The notes: generated by a model from the letters alone, not told the origin. A stretch of 64,000 nt of DNA from Anaerotignum sp. MB30-C6 (GCF_030908465.1 NZ_CP133078.1:124001-188000); one strand, 5' to 3'. Shown: positions 18,804 through 27,716, counted from the first letter of the stretch. Numbers and translations are program-made.

Positions 18804-20123
18804 TTAAGCTACATCAGAGTTTCCTTTTTTTGTTGCAAGAATTGCTTTTTGAGACATAGGAATGAATTTACCAATAACACCACCTACGATGGCGGGAACA
18901 ACCCAGCCGCACTGGTACGCACCGAAAGGCATGCTTCTGATGAAATCGAAGGGTAAGCCATAGCCTAATAATACGTCTGCGGCACTTGCAAATAAAGCAA
19001 ATAGTGCTGCTCCGATAAAAATATTGTTATTTTTGATATGTTTGCCGAAAAATGTTAAGATAATCATTACCAGCACAACTGGGTACAGCAAAGTCAAGAT
19101 TGGAGCTGCAATGCTAATGATTGTAGAAATACCAAAGTTAGAAACAATATAACTGAACCCAACGGTAACTAAAACCATTGTTCTATAAGAAATTTTTCCC
19201 TTGGTCAGGTCCTCAAAGAAGGAAGCGCAAGAGGAAACCAAACCGATTGCAGTCGTTAAACAAGCAAAGAATACGATGATTGCCAATACCAATACGCCAT
19301 AGTCGCCAATTAATGTTTGTGTAATGGCAACAACCAAAGCGGTCTGATTGTAGCCTTCAAAGCCGCCTGCGGATGTAGTAGCACCTAAGAACGCCAATCC
19401 GCCGTAAATAATGAATAATGCAACAGCGGAAAAAAGACTGGACTTAATAACAACGTTCATTGTTTCCTTTGTTTCAGTATAGCCTTTGCTTTTTGCTGCA
19501 GAAATAATAATAATAACAAAAACGATGGAAGCCAGAACGTCCATTGTCTGGTAGCCCGCCATAATACCTTCTTTTACAGTGTCAAAGTGGGTAGTAGTAG
19601 CAATTTCGCCAATAGGGTTTAGATATCCAATTACAATCAAGGCCAAAAGACAGATAACCAAAGCTGGTGTCAAGAATTTACCGATTACGTCTACAACGCC
19701 AGAAGGACGAATCGTAAACAAAAGTACCAATCCGAAGAAAATTGCGCCAAAAACCCAAGAATTAATGAATGGGAACATTGGCATTACACCCATTTCAAAG
19801 GTTGTAGCAGCAGTACGGGGAATCGCTAAGAAGGGCCCGATACACAATACAATCAAAGAGTTGATTATTACCGAGGGAACCTTACCCAACTTACCAGTGA
19901 TGCCGTTCATAGAAACGTCGCCTGTTTTAATCATTGCTAAAATAGCTACCAATGCCAAACCTACATCGGCAATAAAGAAACATATAAATCCTGTAAACCA
20001 ATCGCTACCTGCATTTGTGCCCAAGTAAGGGGGGAAAATCAGGTTACCTGCACCGAAGAACATTGCAAACAGGGCCAAACCGATAACTGCAATGTCGATC
20101 ATGCTTTTGTTCTTTTCTCTCAT
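18804..20123 (-). CDS. brnQ: BrnQ-type branched-chain amino acid transporter
   Basis: About 439 residues from MREKNKSMIDIAVIGLALFAMFFGAGNLIFPPYLG; the FAMFFGAGNLIFPP signature is diagnostic of the LIVCS/BrnQ family of cation-coupled Leu/Ile/Val carriers. About 12 membrane helices follow. I chose the ATG at 20123 because AGGAGG lies 8 bases upstream. The frame continues to 20183 without a better site. The divergent XRE regulator at 20858 may control it, but this is inferred from position only. Confidence 0.9.
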   Translation of the reverse strand: MREKNKSMIDIAVIGLALFAMFFGAGNLIFPPYLGTNAGSDWFTGFICFFIADVGLALVAILAMIKTGDVSMNGITGKLGKVPSVIINSLIVLCIGPFLAIPRTAATTFEMGVMPMFPFINSWVFGAIFFGLVLLFTIRPSGVVDVIGKFLTPALVICLLALIVIGYLNPIGEIATTTHFDTVKEGIMAGYQTMDVLASIVFVIIIISAAKSKGYTETKETMNVVIKSSLFSAVALFIIYGGLAFLGATTSAGGFEGYNQTALVVAITQTLIGDYGVLVLAIIVFFACLTTAIGLVSSCASFFEDLTKGKISYRTMVLVTVGFSYIVSNFGISTIISIAAPILTLLYPVVLVMIILTFFGKHIKNNNIFIGAALFALFASAADVLLGYGLPFDFIRSMPFGAYQCGWVVPAIVGGVIGKFIPMSQKAILATKKGNSDVA

Positions 20124-20857
20124 AGATGAGACCTCCTCGAATAACTTTTCTTCTTCTCTCTCTGCTCTTCTCATACATCGCAAAAATCTACTTTTCTATT
20201 ATTTTGCTTTAATAAAGTTAGATGACTGCGTCATGGATATTATTATGTTACAAAACGGCGAAGATTTCAAATGGATGAAAAATAGTTTAGCGAAACAAAT
20301 TATTAAGAAAACATAACGAAACTAAAAAAACTATTGTAAAATGACGGAATTTGTATAGAATATAGTTAAAACCATCAAAAAATCAAAGATTTTATTATTT
20401 TAGTGAAATGTACAAATTGCAAATAGGATATAGGAGTGAAAAACATTTCATTGGTTTTTTTTGTACATTAATGTGTTTTTTTTCACGAATCATGGTAATA
20501 AATCATCAAAATTTCTATTTTATTAATAAAAAATTAGAATCAAATGTACTACAATGATGAACAATAACTTTGGAAATGCGGTATCAAAAAATAGGTAGTT
20601 TCTACTTACAGTGGAAAATATACCTATTTTGTACGGATTTTGGTGCAAATTGGGATGTTCTTTTTTTGAAACAGTTATTGCTACATGAAACTTGTTCTCT
20701 ACTGGAGGACAAAAAAAGCGAAAATCTGATTTTTTTAAAAAAAAGTCTTTTTTCGAAAGGATTTTGTTGGAATTTGAAGAATACTATCAATTTGTAGGCG
20801 AATTAGATTTTAGATTAGTCTTCTAAGATAATAGAATAAAGAAAGTAGGAGGAAACT
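20124..20857. other. Long AT-rich divergent intergenic region
   Basis: About 730 bases between brnQ and the XRE gene. It is strongly AT-rich. One notable structure is an inverted repeat with arms AAAATAGGTA/TACCTATTTT at about 20587-20635, which could be an operator or part of a leader. No convincing ORF, riboswitch or consensus promoter was seen; a 75-codon frame at 20570 lacks a ribosome site. Confidence 0.4.
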
Positions 20858-21577
20858 ATGAAAGAAGTCAGTATCCATGTGGGTAAACGGATCAGGCTTT
20901 ACAGAAAGATGAAAAATTTAACAATTGAGACTTTTGCAGGAATGATTAACAAAAGCAAAGCAACGGTTTCTAAGTATGAAAATGGGGATATATCCATTGA
21001 TATCGAAACGTTATTTTCCATTGCAGATGCATTGGATATTTCTGTAAACCAGCTTGTTGATTATGAAAACCCTGCGTCCCTTAGTGAAACAGAAGGGGAG
21101 GCTCTCACAAAAAGGAAGGCGGGCAAAACCCGTTATTACTTGTACTTTTATGATGGACGAAGAGGTCGCATTGTAAAGAACATTATAGAAGTACAAGGGG
21201 TAGGTGAGAATGGCATCTACAATGCAAATTTTTATGCTGATTTAGAAGATTATACTAATTGCTATAAGTGTAAATTTCTTTATCATGGCACCATGCGTAA
21301 GTTCGATGCTTTTACAAACTTTAACTTTGAGAATCAAAATAATAAGGTGGAGCAGGTCTTCATGTATGCTATAAATTCCTTCACCCATAATAGCAGAATG
21401 GTGGGCATGTTATCAGGGCTTTCTACACACCCTATTTTGCCTGCATCTTTTAAATTTTTACTTTCTCCCGATATTATGGAGGAAAATGAAGAAATGAAAG
21501 AGCAATTGGTATTTACAAAAGAGGATATTAAGTATATTAAGAAGATGAACATGTTTGTCATCAATCAGCATCCTTAA
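20858..21577 (+). CDS. XRE-family transcriptional regulator
   Basis: 239 residues. Residues 5-65 form a helix-turn-helix (VGKRIRLYRKMKNLTIETFAGMINKSKATVSKYENGDISIDIETL). The C-terminal 150 residues form a Tyr/Phe/Asn-rich domain (YYLYFYDGRRGRIVKNIIEV) with no cofactor motif I recognise, probably ligand-binding. AGTAGGAGG precedes the ATG. It is divergent from brnQ across 730 bases and ends in its own terminator. Confidence 0.78.
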   Translation: MKEVSIHVGKRIRLYRKMKNLTIETFAGMINKSKATVSKYENGDISIDIETLFSIADALDISVNQLVDYENPASLSETEGEALTKRKAGKTRYYLYFYDGRRGRIVKNIIEVQGVGENGIYNANFYADLEDYTNCYKCKFLYHGTMRKFDAFTNFNFENQNNKVEQVFMYAINSFTHNSRMVGMLSGLSTHPILPASFKFLLSPDIMEENEEMKEQLVFTKEDIKYIKKMNMFVINQHP

Positions 21578-21580
21578 GGA

Positions 21581-21619
21581 AAAAAAGCCTTTTTCTATCA
21601 CTAGAAAAAGGCTTTTTTA
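21581..21619. terminator. Bidirectional terminator after XRE gene
   Basis: AAAAAGCCTTTTTCTA pairs with TAGAAAAAGGCTTTTT around TCAC, with A/T runs on both flanks. It serves the XRE gene and the converging 144-residue ORF. Confidence 0.9.
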
Positions 21620-21623
21620 TTTT

Positions 21624-22058
21624 TCAAAATTTTTCTACAAGGGCAAGGGTCATAAGCAAACCTGCAATTTTAGCAGACTGAGGATCTAAGTTTTCTGTAG
21701 TTCCATCACTGCCGTCACTGCTTCGTGCTGCAATCAGACCGCCGTCTTCTGTAATGTGGGTAACGCTGTTATTTACGCTTTGCAATGTGTGCATTAAAAG
21801 CAAGGAGCGGGTGATACTTTGAATTTGCCCTCGGCCATTTTCATCTAAAAAAGGCGCAATTGCCCTTAAAAGGGTTACTTCCTTCGGTGGGTGTTCTACG
21901 GCAAAAGCTTTTTGATCTCCCGCCGCCATTTGGATTTTTTGAATGTAGTTTTTCTCAATTGCTTCTCGTAGTGACGTAGTCATCTCCAGAAAGTCTTTTT
22001 CAAGACCTTCTGTGTGCTGAAGTGTTTTTGCCAGTTCATAAACCATATTTCGTTCCAT
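21624..22058 (-). CDS. Helical hypothetical protein coupled to the S8 protease
   Basis: 144 residues, acidic and mostly helical. The segment LLRAIAPFLDENGRGQIQSITRSLLLMHTL resembles MLRAVRPFLKTEEKAQIDSMLKIMEVKDIL in the protein at 31193, on the other side of the inserted element, so the two are probably distant paralogues flanking one original locus. The ATG overlaps the stop of the protease 3' part by one base (TAATG), which shows translational coupling with the intact protease gene before interruption. Function unknown; a protease partner or substrate is a guess. Confidence 0.65.
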   Translation of the reverse strand: MERNMVYELAKTLQHTEGLEKDFLEMTTSLREAIEKNYIQKIQMAAGDQKAFAVEHPPKEVTLLRAIAPFLDENGRGQIQSITRSLLLMHTLQSVNNSVTHITEDGGLIAARSSDGSDGTTENLDPQSAKIAGLLMTLALVEKF

Positions 22059-22783
22059 TAAACCAAAACCACCTTTCCTGTTTGAGTAAGACAGGTACTT
22101 TTATCCAACAGCCCTCCATTTTCAGTTGCTATTTTAATCAAAGCAGCCTTTATGTCGTTGGGTTTGGCATGGGGGAATCGCTCTAATAGCAACGAAGCCG
22201 CCCCGCTCACCAAGGGGGTGGCCATCGAAGCACCGCTCATACTGATATAATTGGGATAAATGATATTTTCCCGACTTCGGTTGGGCATAGAGAATTGATA
22301 ATCTGGAGAGAGAACGGAAACAATATTCTCTCCGGGTGCCCAAATATCTGGTAGATAAGAAATCTCCTTGGTAAACAGTGAAAAGGGCTTGTGTCTAATA
22401 AAATAATCACGGTCTTCCCAAGTTCCTACGGTAATTACCATGGGGCTGATGGGCGGTGGGGGTTGATAACCTCTACGTCCATCGGGATTCCCTGCGGCAG
22501 CTACTACAACGATTCCTCTGCGCCAAAGTGCCTCCACACTTTCTTTTAGCGGTTGATTTACCTTTCTGTCATTGGAACCGATGGATAAATTTACTACTCT
22601 TATATTATATTTATTAGCGTTGTCCATTATCCATCTTAATGCGGCAACTGCGTGGGATGAGCTGCCTTGACCGTTTTGGTCCAAAATTTTAAGAGAAATG
22701 ATGTGTGCTTGTGAGGCAACTCCTGCATAACGCCCGTTGGAGAGGACGCCATTACCGCACGCAATACCCGTGACATGGGTCAC
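22058..22783 (-). pseudogene. C-terminal part of interrupted S8 (subtilisin-like) protease
   Basis: This frame holds the last 238 residues of a subtilase: VTGIACGNG, the oxyanion region VVAAAGNPDG and the catalytic serine motif SMSGASMATPLVSGAASLL. The catalytic Asp and His are absent; they are encoded at 30852-31070 on the same strand. The apparent GTG start at 22783 lies at the insertion junction and is accidental. Rejoining at the CATGGGT core gives GHGTH-VTGIACG in frame and a protein of about 308 residues. As it stands this part cannot be an active protease. Confidence 0.88.
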
Positions 22784-22786
22784 GTA
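22769..22786 (+). other. Left attachment junction (attL)
   Basis: Core CATGGGT at 22774-22780. Outside it (to the left) is protease sequence ending CCGTGA. Inside it (to the right) the element begins CACGTATG. CACGTA is the reverse complement of TACGTG found just inside the right junction. Confidence 0.8.
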
Positions 22787-22794
22787 TGTTTATA

Positions 22795-22823
22795 TTGCTT
22801 TTGTACCGATATTGATATAAAAT
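22795..22823 (+). promoter_or_regulatory. Candidate promoter of the element's first gene
   Basis: TTGCTT, 17-base spacer, TAAAAT, about 38 bases before the TTG start at 22861 and just inside the left end of the element. Confidence 0.5.
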
Positions 22824-22860
22824 AAAAAGAAAGTGATACAAAAATTGGGGGGATGTTTCT

Positions 22861-23130
22861 TTGAAAATATCTGAAAAAGGTCAAGCACTTTTGGCAAAAT
22901 ATAAAAAAATCCAAAAGCTGTATATTCTTTTGCTGGCATTAGCGGCAATGAGCTTAGTTTTTTTACACAATTTTGTATTGATGGTAGCTCTTGCGGTGTT
23001 TGCTTTTGTTTTTGAAGCCAAAGCGTATATATGTCCCCATTGCAAAAAAACCGTTGACTGTAAACGGAGAATTAAAGAAGATAGCTGTTGTCTTCACTGT
23101 CAGAAATACATATTTAAAAATTTGGATTAA
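22861..23130 (+). CDS. Small membrane protein with C-terminal zinc ribbon
   Basis: 89 residues from a TTG start with GGGGGG about 9 bases upstream. A basic N-terminus is followed by a long hydrophobic segment (about 20-52, probably two short helices), then CPHC and CCLHC spaced by 17 residues, which should bind one zinc. No family recognised. It is the first gene inside the element and is followed by its own terminator. Whether it influences recombination directionality is unknown. Confidence 0.6.
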   Translation: MKISEKGQALLAKYKKIQKLYILLLALAAMSLVFLHNFVLMVALAVFAFVFEAKAYICPHCKKTVDCKRRIKEDSCCLHCQKYIFKNLD

Positions 23131-23138
23131 AATTGATG

Positions 23139-23165
23139 CCCGCAATTTGTTTGCGGGTTTTTTAT
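23139..23165 (+). terminator. Terminator of small zinc-ribbon gene
   Basis: CCCGCAA-TTTGT-TTGCGGG hairpin followed by UUUUUU, 8 bases after the stop. Confidence 0.88.
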
Positions 23166-23253
23166 TTGAAAAAAGCTGGGGAGGATGTTTTGTATCAAAA
23201 GTAGGGTTTGGCAAAGTTTCTAAAGCTTTGAGATGAAACACAGAAAAAATGGA

Positions 23254-23286
23254 AAACCCCTGCTATGCAGTGGGTTTATTTTTTAT
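23254..23286 (+). terminator. Second terminator-like hairpin upstream of the recombinase
   Basis: AAACCC-CTGC pairs with GCAG-T-GGGTTT, followed by AUUUUUU. It would insulate the recombinase from upstream transcription. Confidence 0.65.
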
Positions 23287-23405
23287 GGTAAAGAAAATAA
23301 AAGACTTAATAATGAAAAATGAAAAGACGGCAATTTTTTATAGGGATAAGGGAGGGGTTTTTTCGTATATATTGGTAACAAGGAAGAAAAAAAGGGGGCT
23401 TTTTT

Positions 23406-24326
23406 ATGCCCAAGGTTGCCTTATATTGCCGTTTGTCTGTAGAAGATGGAACGGGGGAAGAAAGTGAAAGTATACGAAATCAAAGGATGATGCTGATTGC
23501 CTATGCCCAGAAAAAGGGGTGGGAACTATATGATATTTATGAAGATGAGGATTATTCGGGATTGCGAGAGGATCGTCCATCCTTCTGTCGGATGATTGAG
23601 GATGCTAAGAAAAAAAAATTCCACATTATACTTTGCAAAACCCAATCCCGTTTTACCCGTAGTGCAGCTACGGCAGAACATTATCTCCATGAAAAGTTCC
23701 CCTTATGGGGCATTCGCTTTGTTACTGTTGTGGACGGTGTTGACACAGCAAACAAGGAAAATAAAAAGGCAAGGCAAATCAATAGTTTGGTAAATGAGTG
23801 GTATTGCGAGGAACTTTCTGAAAACATTCGCTCTGTTTTACGCAAGAAAATGGAGTTGGGCCAATTTTTGGGAAATTATGCACCCTATGGGTATGAGAAA
23901 GATTTGAATGACCGTCACCACTTGGTGATTCTTGAGGAGGAGGCTAAAGTGGTACAATATATCTTCAAGTTGTATTTATCGGGGTTATCCTGTAAGAAGG
24001 TTGCAGATAAACTAACGTTTGAAAATATTCCTACTCCATCTCAGAAAAAACAAAGACGGGGTCAGGATATGGGGCGTAAGCCCAGCGTACGTTGGGGTGC
24101 AGGCACCATTCGAAAAATACTGACGAATCCCGTATATATTGGTCATATGGTGCAGGGAAAGGAACAGAAAATCAGCTTCAAGTCTACAAAAACCATGGAG
24201 GTGCCGAAACAGCATTGGGTGGTAGTTAAAAATACCCATGCACCTATTTTGAGTGAAAAAATGTTTGAAAAAGTGCAGAAAACCATGGAGTCAAACCGCC
24301 GTGGTGCAAGGGGACAAAGGGTTTGA
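23406..24326 (+). CDS. Serine site-specific recombinase, apparently C-terminally truncated
   Basis: 306 residues. The N-terminal resolvase domain (about 3-150) has the nucleophile motif YCRLS (Ser 11), the Arg-bearing segment CKTQSRFTRS and DEDYSGLREDRPSF. The Recombinase domain follows (about 160-285; YAPYGYEKD, RWGAGTIRKILTNPVYIGHMVQGK). Large serine integrases such as SpoIVCA usually continue with a zinc ribbon and coiled coil beyond residue 300. Here the frame ends GARGQRV, with the TGA stop lying inside the thi promoter. No zinc-ribbon remnant follows in any frame. A 3' deletion joined to the thi locus is likely. Retained activity is uncertain. AGGGGG precedes the ATG. Confidence 0.85.
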   Translation: MPKVALYCRLSVEDGTGEESESIRNQRMMLIAYAQKKGWELYDIYEDEDYSGLREDRPSFCRMIEDAKKKKFHIILCKTQSRFTRSAATAEHYLHEKFPLWGIRFVTVVDGVDTANKENKKARQINSLVNEWYCEELSENIRSVLRKKMELGQFLGNYAPYGYEKDLNDRHHLVILEEEAKVVQYIFKLYLSGLSCKKVADKLTFENIPTPSQKKQRRGQDMGRKPSVRWGAGTIRKILTNPVYIGHMVQGKEQKISFKSTKTMEVPKQHWVVVKNTHAPILSEKMFEKVQKTMESNRRGARGQRV

Positions 24327-24351
24327 CAAAGATATTTCCCTGTGCTATTCT
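24323..24351 (+). promoter_or_regulatory. Promoter of the thiM-thiE operon
   Basis: TTGACA, 17-base spacer, TATTCT. The -35 box overlaps the recombinase stop codon. Confidence 0.8.
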
Positions 24352-24376
24352 AAAAATTAGGAAGCAATTCCGATAT

Positions 24377-24506
24377 CGTCAAAGGGGAGCTTGTAGGCAG
24401 GCTGAGAGGAAGTACCGATACTTCGACCGCAAACCTGATTTGGATAATGCCAACGTAGGGAACATACTTCGTTTATGGAGACATTCCCAAAGGGAATGTC
24501 TTTTTT
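24377..24506 (+). promoter_or_regulatory. TPP riboswitch with terminator
   Basis: Conserved THI-box blocks are present: AAAGGGGAGC, GGCTGAGAGGAAGTACC, GACCGCAAACCTGATTTGG, ATAATGCCAACGTAGGGAA. The expression platform is GACATTCCC-AAA-GGGAATGTC followed by six U residues (24480-24506). Thiamine pyrophosphate should cause termination before thiM. The platform is immediately followed by a copy of the dispersed structured repeat. Confidence 0.95.
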
Positions 24507-24653
24507 AACGGACTTGGGTAAGTTCCCGCCTCTTTAGGTGAGGGGCACTTCCGCTGATTTCAGTGCAGAGTATAAGCTCTCACAGAAAACAAAGGCGTTA
24601 CAAACGCCGTCCGTTATAAGTATTTTTTGTTAAGCAAAAATACGCATAGTCTT
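24504..24653 (+). repeat. Dispersed structured repeat, copy 1
   Basis: Begins TTTAACGGACTT inside the U-run of the TPP terminator and ends GCATAGTCTT. Predicted fold: closing stem AACGGAC/GTCCGTT (24507-24513 with 24609-24615); hairpin A CGCCT/AGGTG extended by GTTCC/GGGGC; hairpin B with AGAG/CTCT at its tip; hairpin C GGCGTT/AACGCC; then a 3' hairpin GTATTTTT.../...AAAAATAC. It lies in the thiM leader, 145 bases before the start codon. Confidence 0.85.
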
Positions 24654-24748
24654 CTAACGGAAACTCTAAAGTACACCCATCTTAATGCCGTGGAAAACAC
24701 TGTCCGTTATATTAGTAAAATTATGAGATAGTTTTGCGAATAGTTTTT
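24654..24748 (+). repeat. Probable decayed tandem relative of the structured repeat
   Basis: Directly after copy 1 the pattern recurs in shorter form: CTAACGGA, about 40 bases, then GTCCGTTAT, then GTAAAA...TTTTGC (a 6-bp hairpin with one G-U) and AATAGTTTTTACG in place of GCATAGTCTTTGAC. Sequence identity is confined to these landmarks, so the relationship is tentative. Confidence 0.45.
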
Positions 24749-24798
24749 ACGAAGGGTTCCGCTGGAAAATCTAACGGATTTTTTAAGGAGGAAAAAAA

Positions 24799-25626
24799 GT
24801 GGAGAAAAATATTATTAAAAATGTAAGAGAAACCGTGCCTCTAGTGCACAACATTACAAATTACGTTACAGTAAATGATGTAGCCAATATTTTATTGGCC
24901 TGCGGAGGTTCTCCTATCATGGCAGATGATGCCGGCGAGGTGGTAGAAATCACAAGTATTTGTGGAGGTTTAAATATCAATATAGGCACGTTAAATGGCC
25001 GTACCATTGAATCTATGATTTTAGCAGGAAAAAGAGCCAACGAGTTGGACCATATTACGGTTCTGGATCCAGTGGGAGCAGGGGCATCAAAATTGCGAAC
25101 GGAAACAGCTATGCAGCTTTTAAAAGAAGTGCGTTTTTCTGTCATTCGTGGCAATGTGTCTGAGTTGAAAACCCTTTGGGGTGGTGAAGGAACAACAAAA
25201 GGTGTGGATGCAGATATTGCTGACCGTGCTACGGAAGAAAATTTAGATGATATGATGGAGTTTGCTAAAAAATTGAGTAAAAAAACCGGTGCTGTGATTG
25301 CCATGACAGGGGCAATTGATGTTGTAGCCAACGAGAGCAAAGGGTATGCAATTCGTAATGGAAATCCATTGATGTCTAAAATTACGGGTACGGGATGTAT
25401 GCTTAGTGGTGTAGTGGCAGCTTATTGTGTTGCAAACCCAAAACATTTATTAGACGCAACAGCAGTGGCGGTAGCGGCAATGGGCTTGAGCGGTGAAATT
25501 GGATTTGAAAGACTTGAAAAGACTGCATTAGGGGGTACGTCTTCCTATCGTACCTATATTATAGATGCTATGAGTAATATGAGCGATGGTATTTTACAGG
25601 AGGGTATTAAAATTGAAGCTAGATAA
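24799..25626 (+). CDS. thiM: Hydroxyethylthiazole kinase ThiM
   Basis: 275 residues of the ribokinase-like ThiK family, beginning with NVRETVPLVHNITNYVTVNDVANILLACGGSPIMADD, the family signature. LDPVGAGASKLRTE and KITGTGCMLSGVVAA form the ATP and substrate site. It phosphorylates 4-methyl-5-hydroxyethylthiazole in thiamine salvage. GTG start with AAGGAGG upstream. It overlaps thiE by 14 bases. With only thiM and thiE here the locus serves salvage, not de novo thiazole or pyrimidine synthesis. Confidence 0.95.
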   Translation: MEKNIIKNVRETVPLVHNITNYVTVNDVANILLACGGSPIMADDAGEVVEITSICGGLNINIGTLNGRTIESMILAGKRANELDHITVLDPVGAGASKLRTETAMQLLKEVRFSVIRGNVSELKTLWGGEGTTKGVDADIADRATEENLDDMMEFAKKLSKKTGAVIAMTGAIDVVANESKGYAIRNGNPLMSKITGTGCMLSGVVAAYCVANPKHLLDATAVAVAAMGLSGEIGFERLEKTALGGTSSYRTYIIDAMSNMSDGILQEGIKIEAR

Positions 25627-26251
25627 AAAAACTTTATTGCTTTATGCTGTGACAGACCGTACTTGGTTAAATGGCAGAAGACTTGCCGATGATGTGGAGA
25701 AGGCATTGCTGGGTGGTGCTACTTTTGTTCAGCTAAGGGAAAAAGACGCAGACTTTGATACGTTTTTGGAACAGGCAAAGGAAGTAAAGGAAGTTTGTAA
25801 AAAATATGGAGTGCCTTTTGTAATTAATGATAACATAGAGGTGGCCTTAGCCGTTGATGCTGATGGCGTTCATGTTGGACAGAGTGATATGGAGGCGGGC
25901 AGTGTAAGAGAAAGGCTTGGAGCAGATAAGATTATTGGTGTTTCTACCCGTACGGTAGAAGAGGCCCTCCTTGCCCAAGAAAGAGGGGCTGACTATGTAG
26001 GTGTAGGAGCAATGTTCAATACCTCCACTAAGTTGGACGCCTCTGACGTATCTTTCGAAGGGTTAAAAGAAATTTGTACGGGGATTGATATACCTGTTGT
26101 TGCCATTGGTGGAATTAGTCTAAACAATGTAGAGGAACTTTCGGGAACGGGTATCGATGGGGTTGCTGTGGTTTCGGCATTGTTCGCTGCACAAGATATT
26201 AAAAAAGCCTCGGAAGAAATGAGAGAAAAACTGGTAAAAATCGTAAAATAG
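25613..26251 (+). CDS. thiE: Thiamine-phosphate synthase ThiE
   Basis: About 212 residues. TIM-barrel motifs: LLYAVTDRTWLNGR, FVQLREKDADF, VPFVINDNIEVALAVDADGVHVGQSDM, YVGVGAMFNTSTKLDA and VVAIGGISLNNV. It joins hydroxymethylpyrimidine pyrophosphate to thiazole phosphate, making thiamine phosphate. I chose the TTG at 25613 because AGGAGGG lies 8 bases upstream; an in-frame start at 25586 has no ribosome site. Co-transcribed with thiM under the TPP riboswitch. Confidence 0.94.
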   Translation: MKLDKKTLLLYAVTDRTWLNGRRLADDVEKALLGGATFVQLREKDADFDTFLEQAKEVKEVCKKYGVPFVINDNIEVALAVDADGVHVGQSDMEAGSVRERLGADKIIGVSTRTVEEALLAQERGADYVGVGAMFNTSTKLDASDVSFEGLKEICTGIDIPVVAIGGISLNNVEELSGTGIDGVAVVSALFAAQDIKKASEEMREKLVKIVK

Positions 26252-26421
26252 GGGGCGTTGTAAGACAAGAAGATGTTGTCGGACAAGATGAAATTTTTAG
26301 TGAAAACTCCTTATTTTTCCTAATATAACTAGAAAAGTTAGTAATGAATTCGTTTTTGAGACGAAAACCATCCATTACACAAGAAAATTGAAAAGTAAAC
26401 TTAGAAAATGTAACCTTTATG

Positions 26422-26462
26422 AAAAAGCCCCCTTTTAGTTTTAGCTAAAAGGGGGCTTTTTC
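26422..26462. terminator. Bidirectional terminator between thiE and the GntR gene
   Basis: AAAAAGCCCCCTTTTAG pairs with CTAAAAGGGGGCTTTTT around TTTTAG: 17 bp, with U-runs in both directions. Confidence 0.95.
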
Positions 26463-26463
26463 A

Positions 26464-27177
26464 TTATTCATTGGGTAAAACCATCTGATTTACCTTAAAT
26501 ATTAGTTGCAAAGCACGTCTGGAGTTTGCAATGTGGGTTTGGATAGCATGGTTCAATGCGTTTAAATCTGCATTAAAGGCAGCCTTTAGAATGTCTTCAT
26601 GCTCAGCCACACATTCACAATCCCGATAGTGGGGCTGATTTAGATAAGTGCCCGTTGCATAAGTAAAAGGTTGTAAATCATTTAACACTTCCACTGCTTT
26701 TTTATTACCTGACGCAGTTAAATAGAGGGTATGAAACTCCATGTCTAAAGAAAAATATTTTTCGGGAAGACAAGAGGATTCGTTGGTTTGGATGAATTTT
26801 TTTTGTTCTTCCAAATTTTCTACTAATTGTTGGCGCAAGTTACTGTTGTAGTTCAAAGTCGAAATAATGTCCTTAATAAAGAAGGTATCCATCATTAATC
26901 GCATATCAAAAATATCGTTTAGTTCATGGGGGGTTAACGTACGTACACTCATGCCTTTATTCGGCGTGTTCACCACCATTTTTTCTTCTGCTAAGCGCTG
27001 AAGTGCTTGCTTTACCGGTGTATCACTAACATTATACTGTCTTGCAAGTTCTTTAATATTTAGCTTTTCGCCAGGTAGAAATTGTTTTTTCGTGATGCTA
27101 TCTTTTATTTCTTGGTAAATTTGGTTTGTTAACGTAAGCTTTTTGCCTTCTAGAGGCTGCACATTTTTATTTTCCAC
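26464..27177 (-). CDS. GntR/FadR-type transcriptional regulator
   Basis: 237 residues. The winged helix (about 12-80) includes KLTLTNQIYQEIKDSITKKQFLPGEKLNIKELARQYNVSDTPVKQALQRL. The C-terminal FCD-type all-helical domain has His/Asp residues (DMEFHTLYL, ALNHAIQTHI) that commonly bind metal and a carboxylate ligand. It is divergent from the TRAP transporter genes and is the obvious candidate regulator for them, responding to the transported organic acid. It lies inside the integrated element. Confidence 0.85.
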   Translation of the reverse strand: MENKNVQPLEGKKLTLTNQIYQEIKDSITKKQFLPGEKLNIKELARQYNVSDTPVKQALQRLAEEKMVVNTPNKGMSVRTLTPHELNDIFDMRLMMDTFFIKDIISTLNYNSNLRQQLVENLEEQKKFIQTNESSCLPEKYFSLDMEFHTLYLTASGNKKAVEVLNDLQPFTYATGTYLNQPHYRDCECVAEHEDILKAAFNADLNALNHAIQTHIANSRRALQLIFKVNQMVLPNE

Positions 27178-27522
27178 TATTACCCCATCCTAACTTTAGT
27201 TTTCGTTCATCCTTTTCCCCTTACTGCATTATATAATACCTGAAAAAAAAAATCCACTTTTTCCTGTAAAAACATTAACAAACTAAGGGTTTTTTCTTTT
27301 TGAAAATATTTAATGCTAAAATAATAGTCTCATTTGGCAAAAAAAAAAGATTCGAAGAATAAGGATGAAATTATATAGCATACAAAATACCATAGCTTTT
27401 TTTGTGCATAAATATCTTTTCTAAGCTGTTTCATAGATTTAAGATAAGAATTTCGTTAAAAAAGGATAAAAATGAGATTTAAAAGAGGTTGTTTTACATG
27501 TTTTATTCGTCTTAATTACGGA

Positions 27523-27551
27523 TTGACTGTCGAAAAATGAATATTTATAAT
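27523..27551 (+). promoter_or_regulatory. Promoter of the TRAP transporter operon
   Basis: TTGACT, 17-base spacer, TATAAT, with about 165 bases of leader before dctP. Bases 27178-27522 are AT-rich divergent regulatory DNA without an ORF. Confidence 0.8.
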
Positions 27552-27716
27552 AATTAAAGATGAATAATTTTTCAGAAGTTTGTCTTATTGTAAAATTACC
27601 ATCTTGAATCCTCGGCCGGGATCAAAACAGCAACGACCCTACAAAAGATGCTCCGAAAACTGATTTTTTAAGGAGAGAAAGAACCGGAAACCGTTCAATA
27701 TTTAGGAGGGAAATCT

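Noticed and set aside
20570..20797. 75-codon frame in the brnQ/XRE intergenic region
   Set aside because: No ribosome site, composition is unlike neighbouring genes, and it crosses an inverted repeat.
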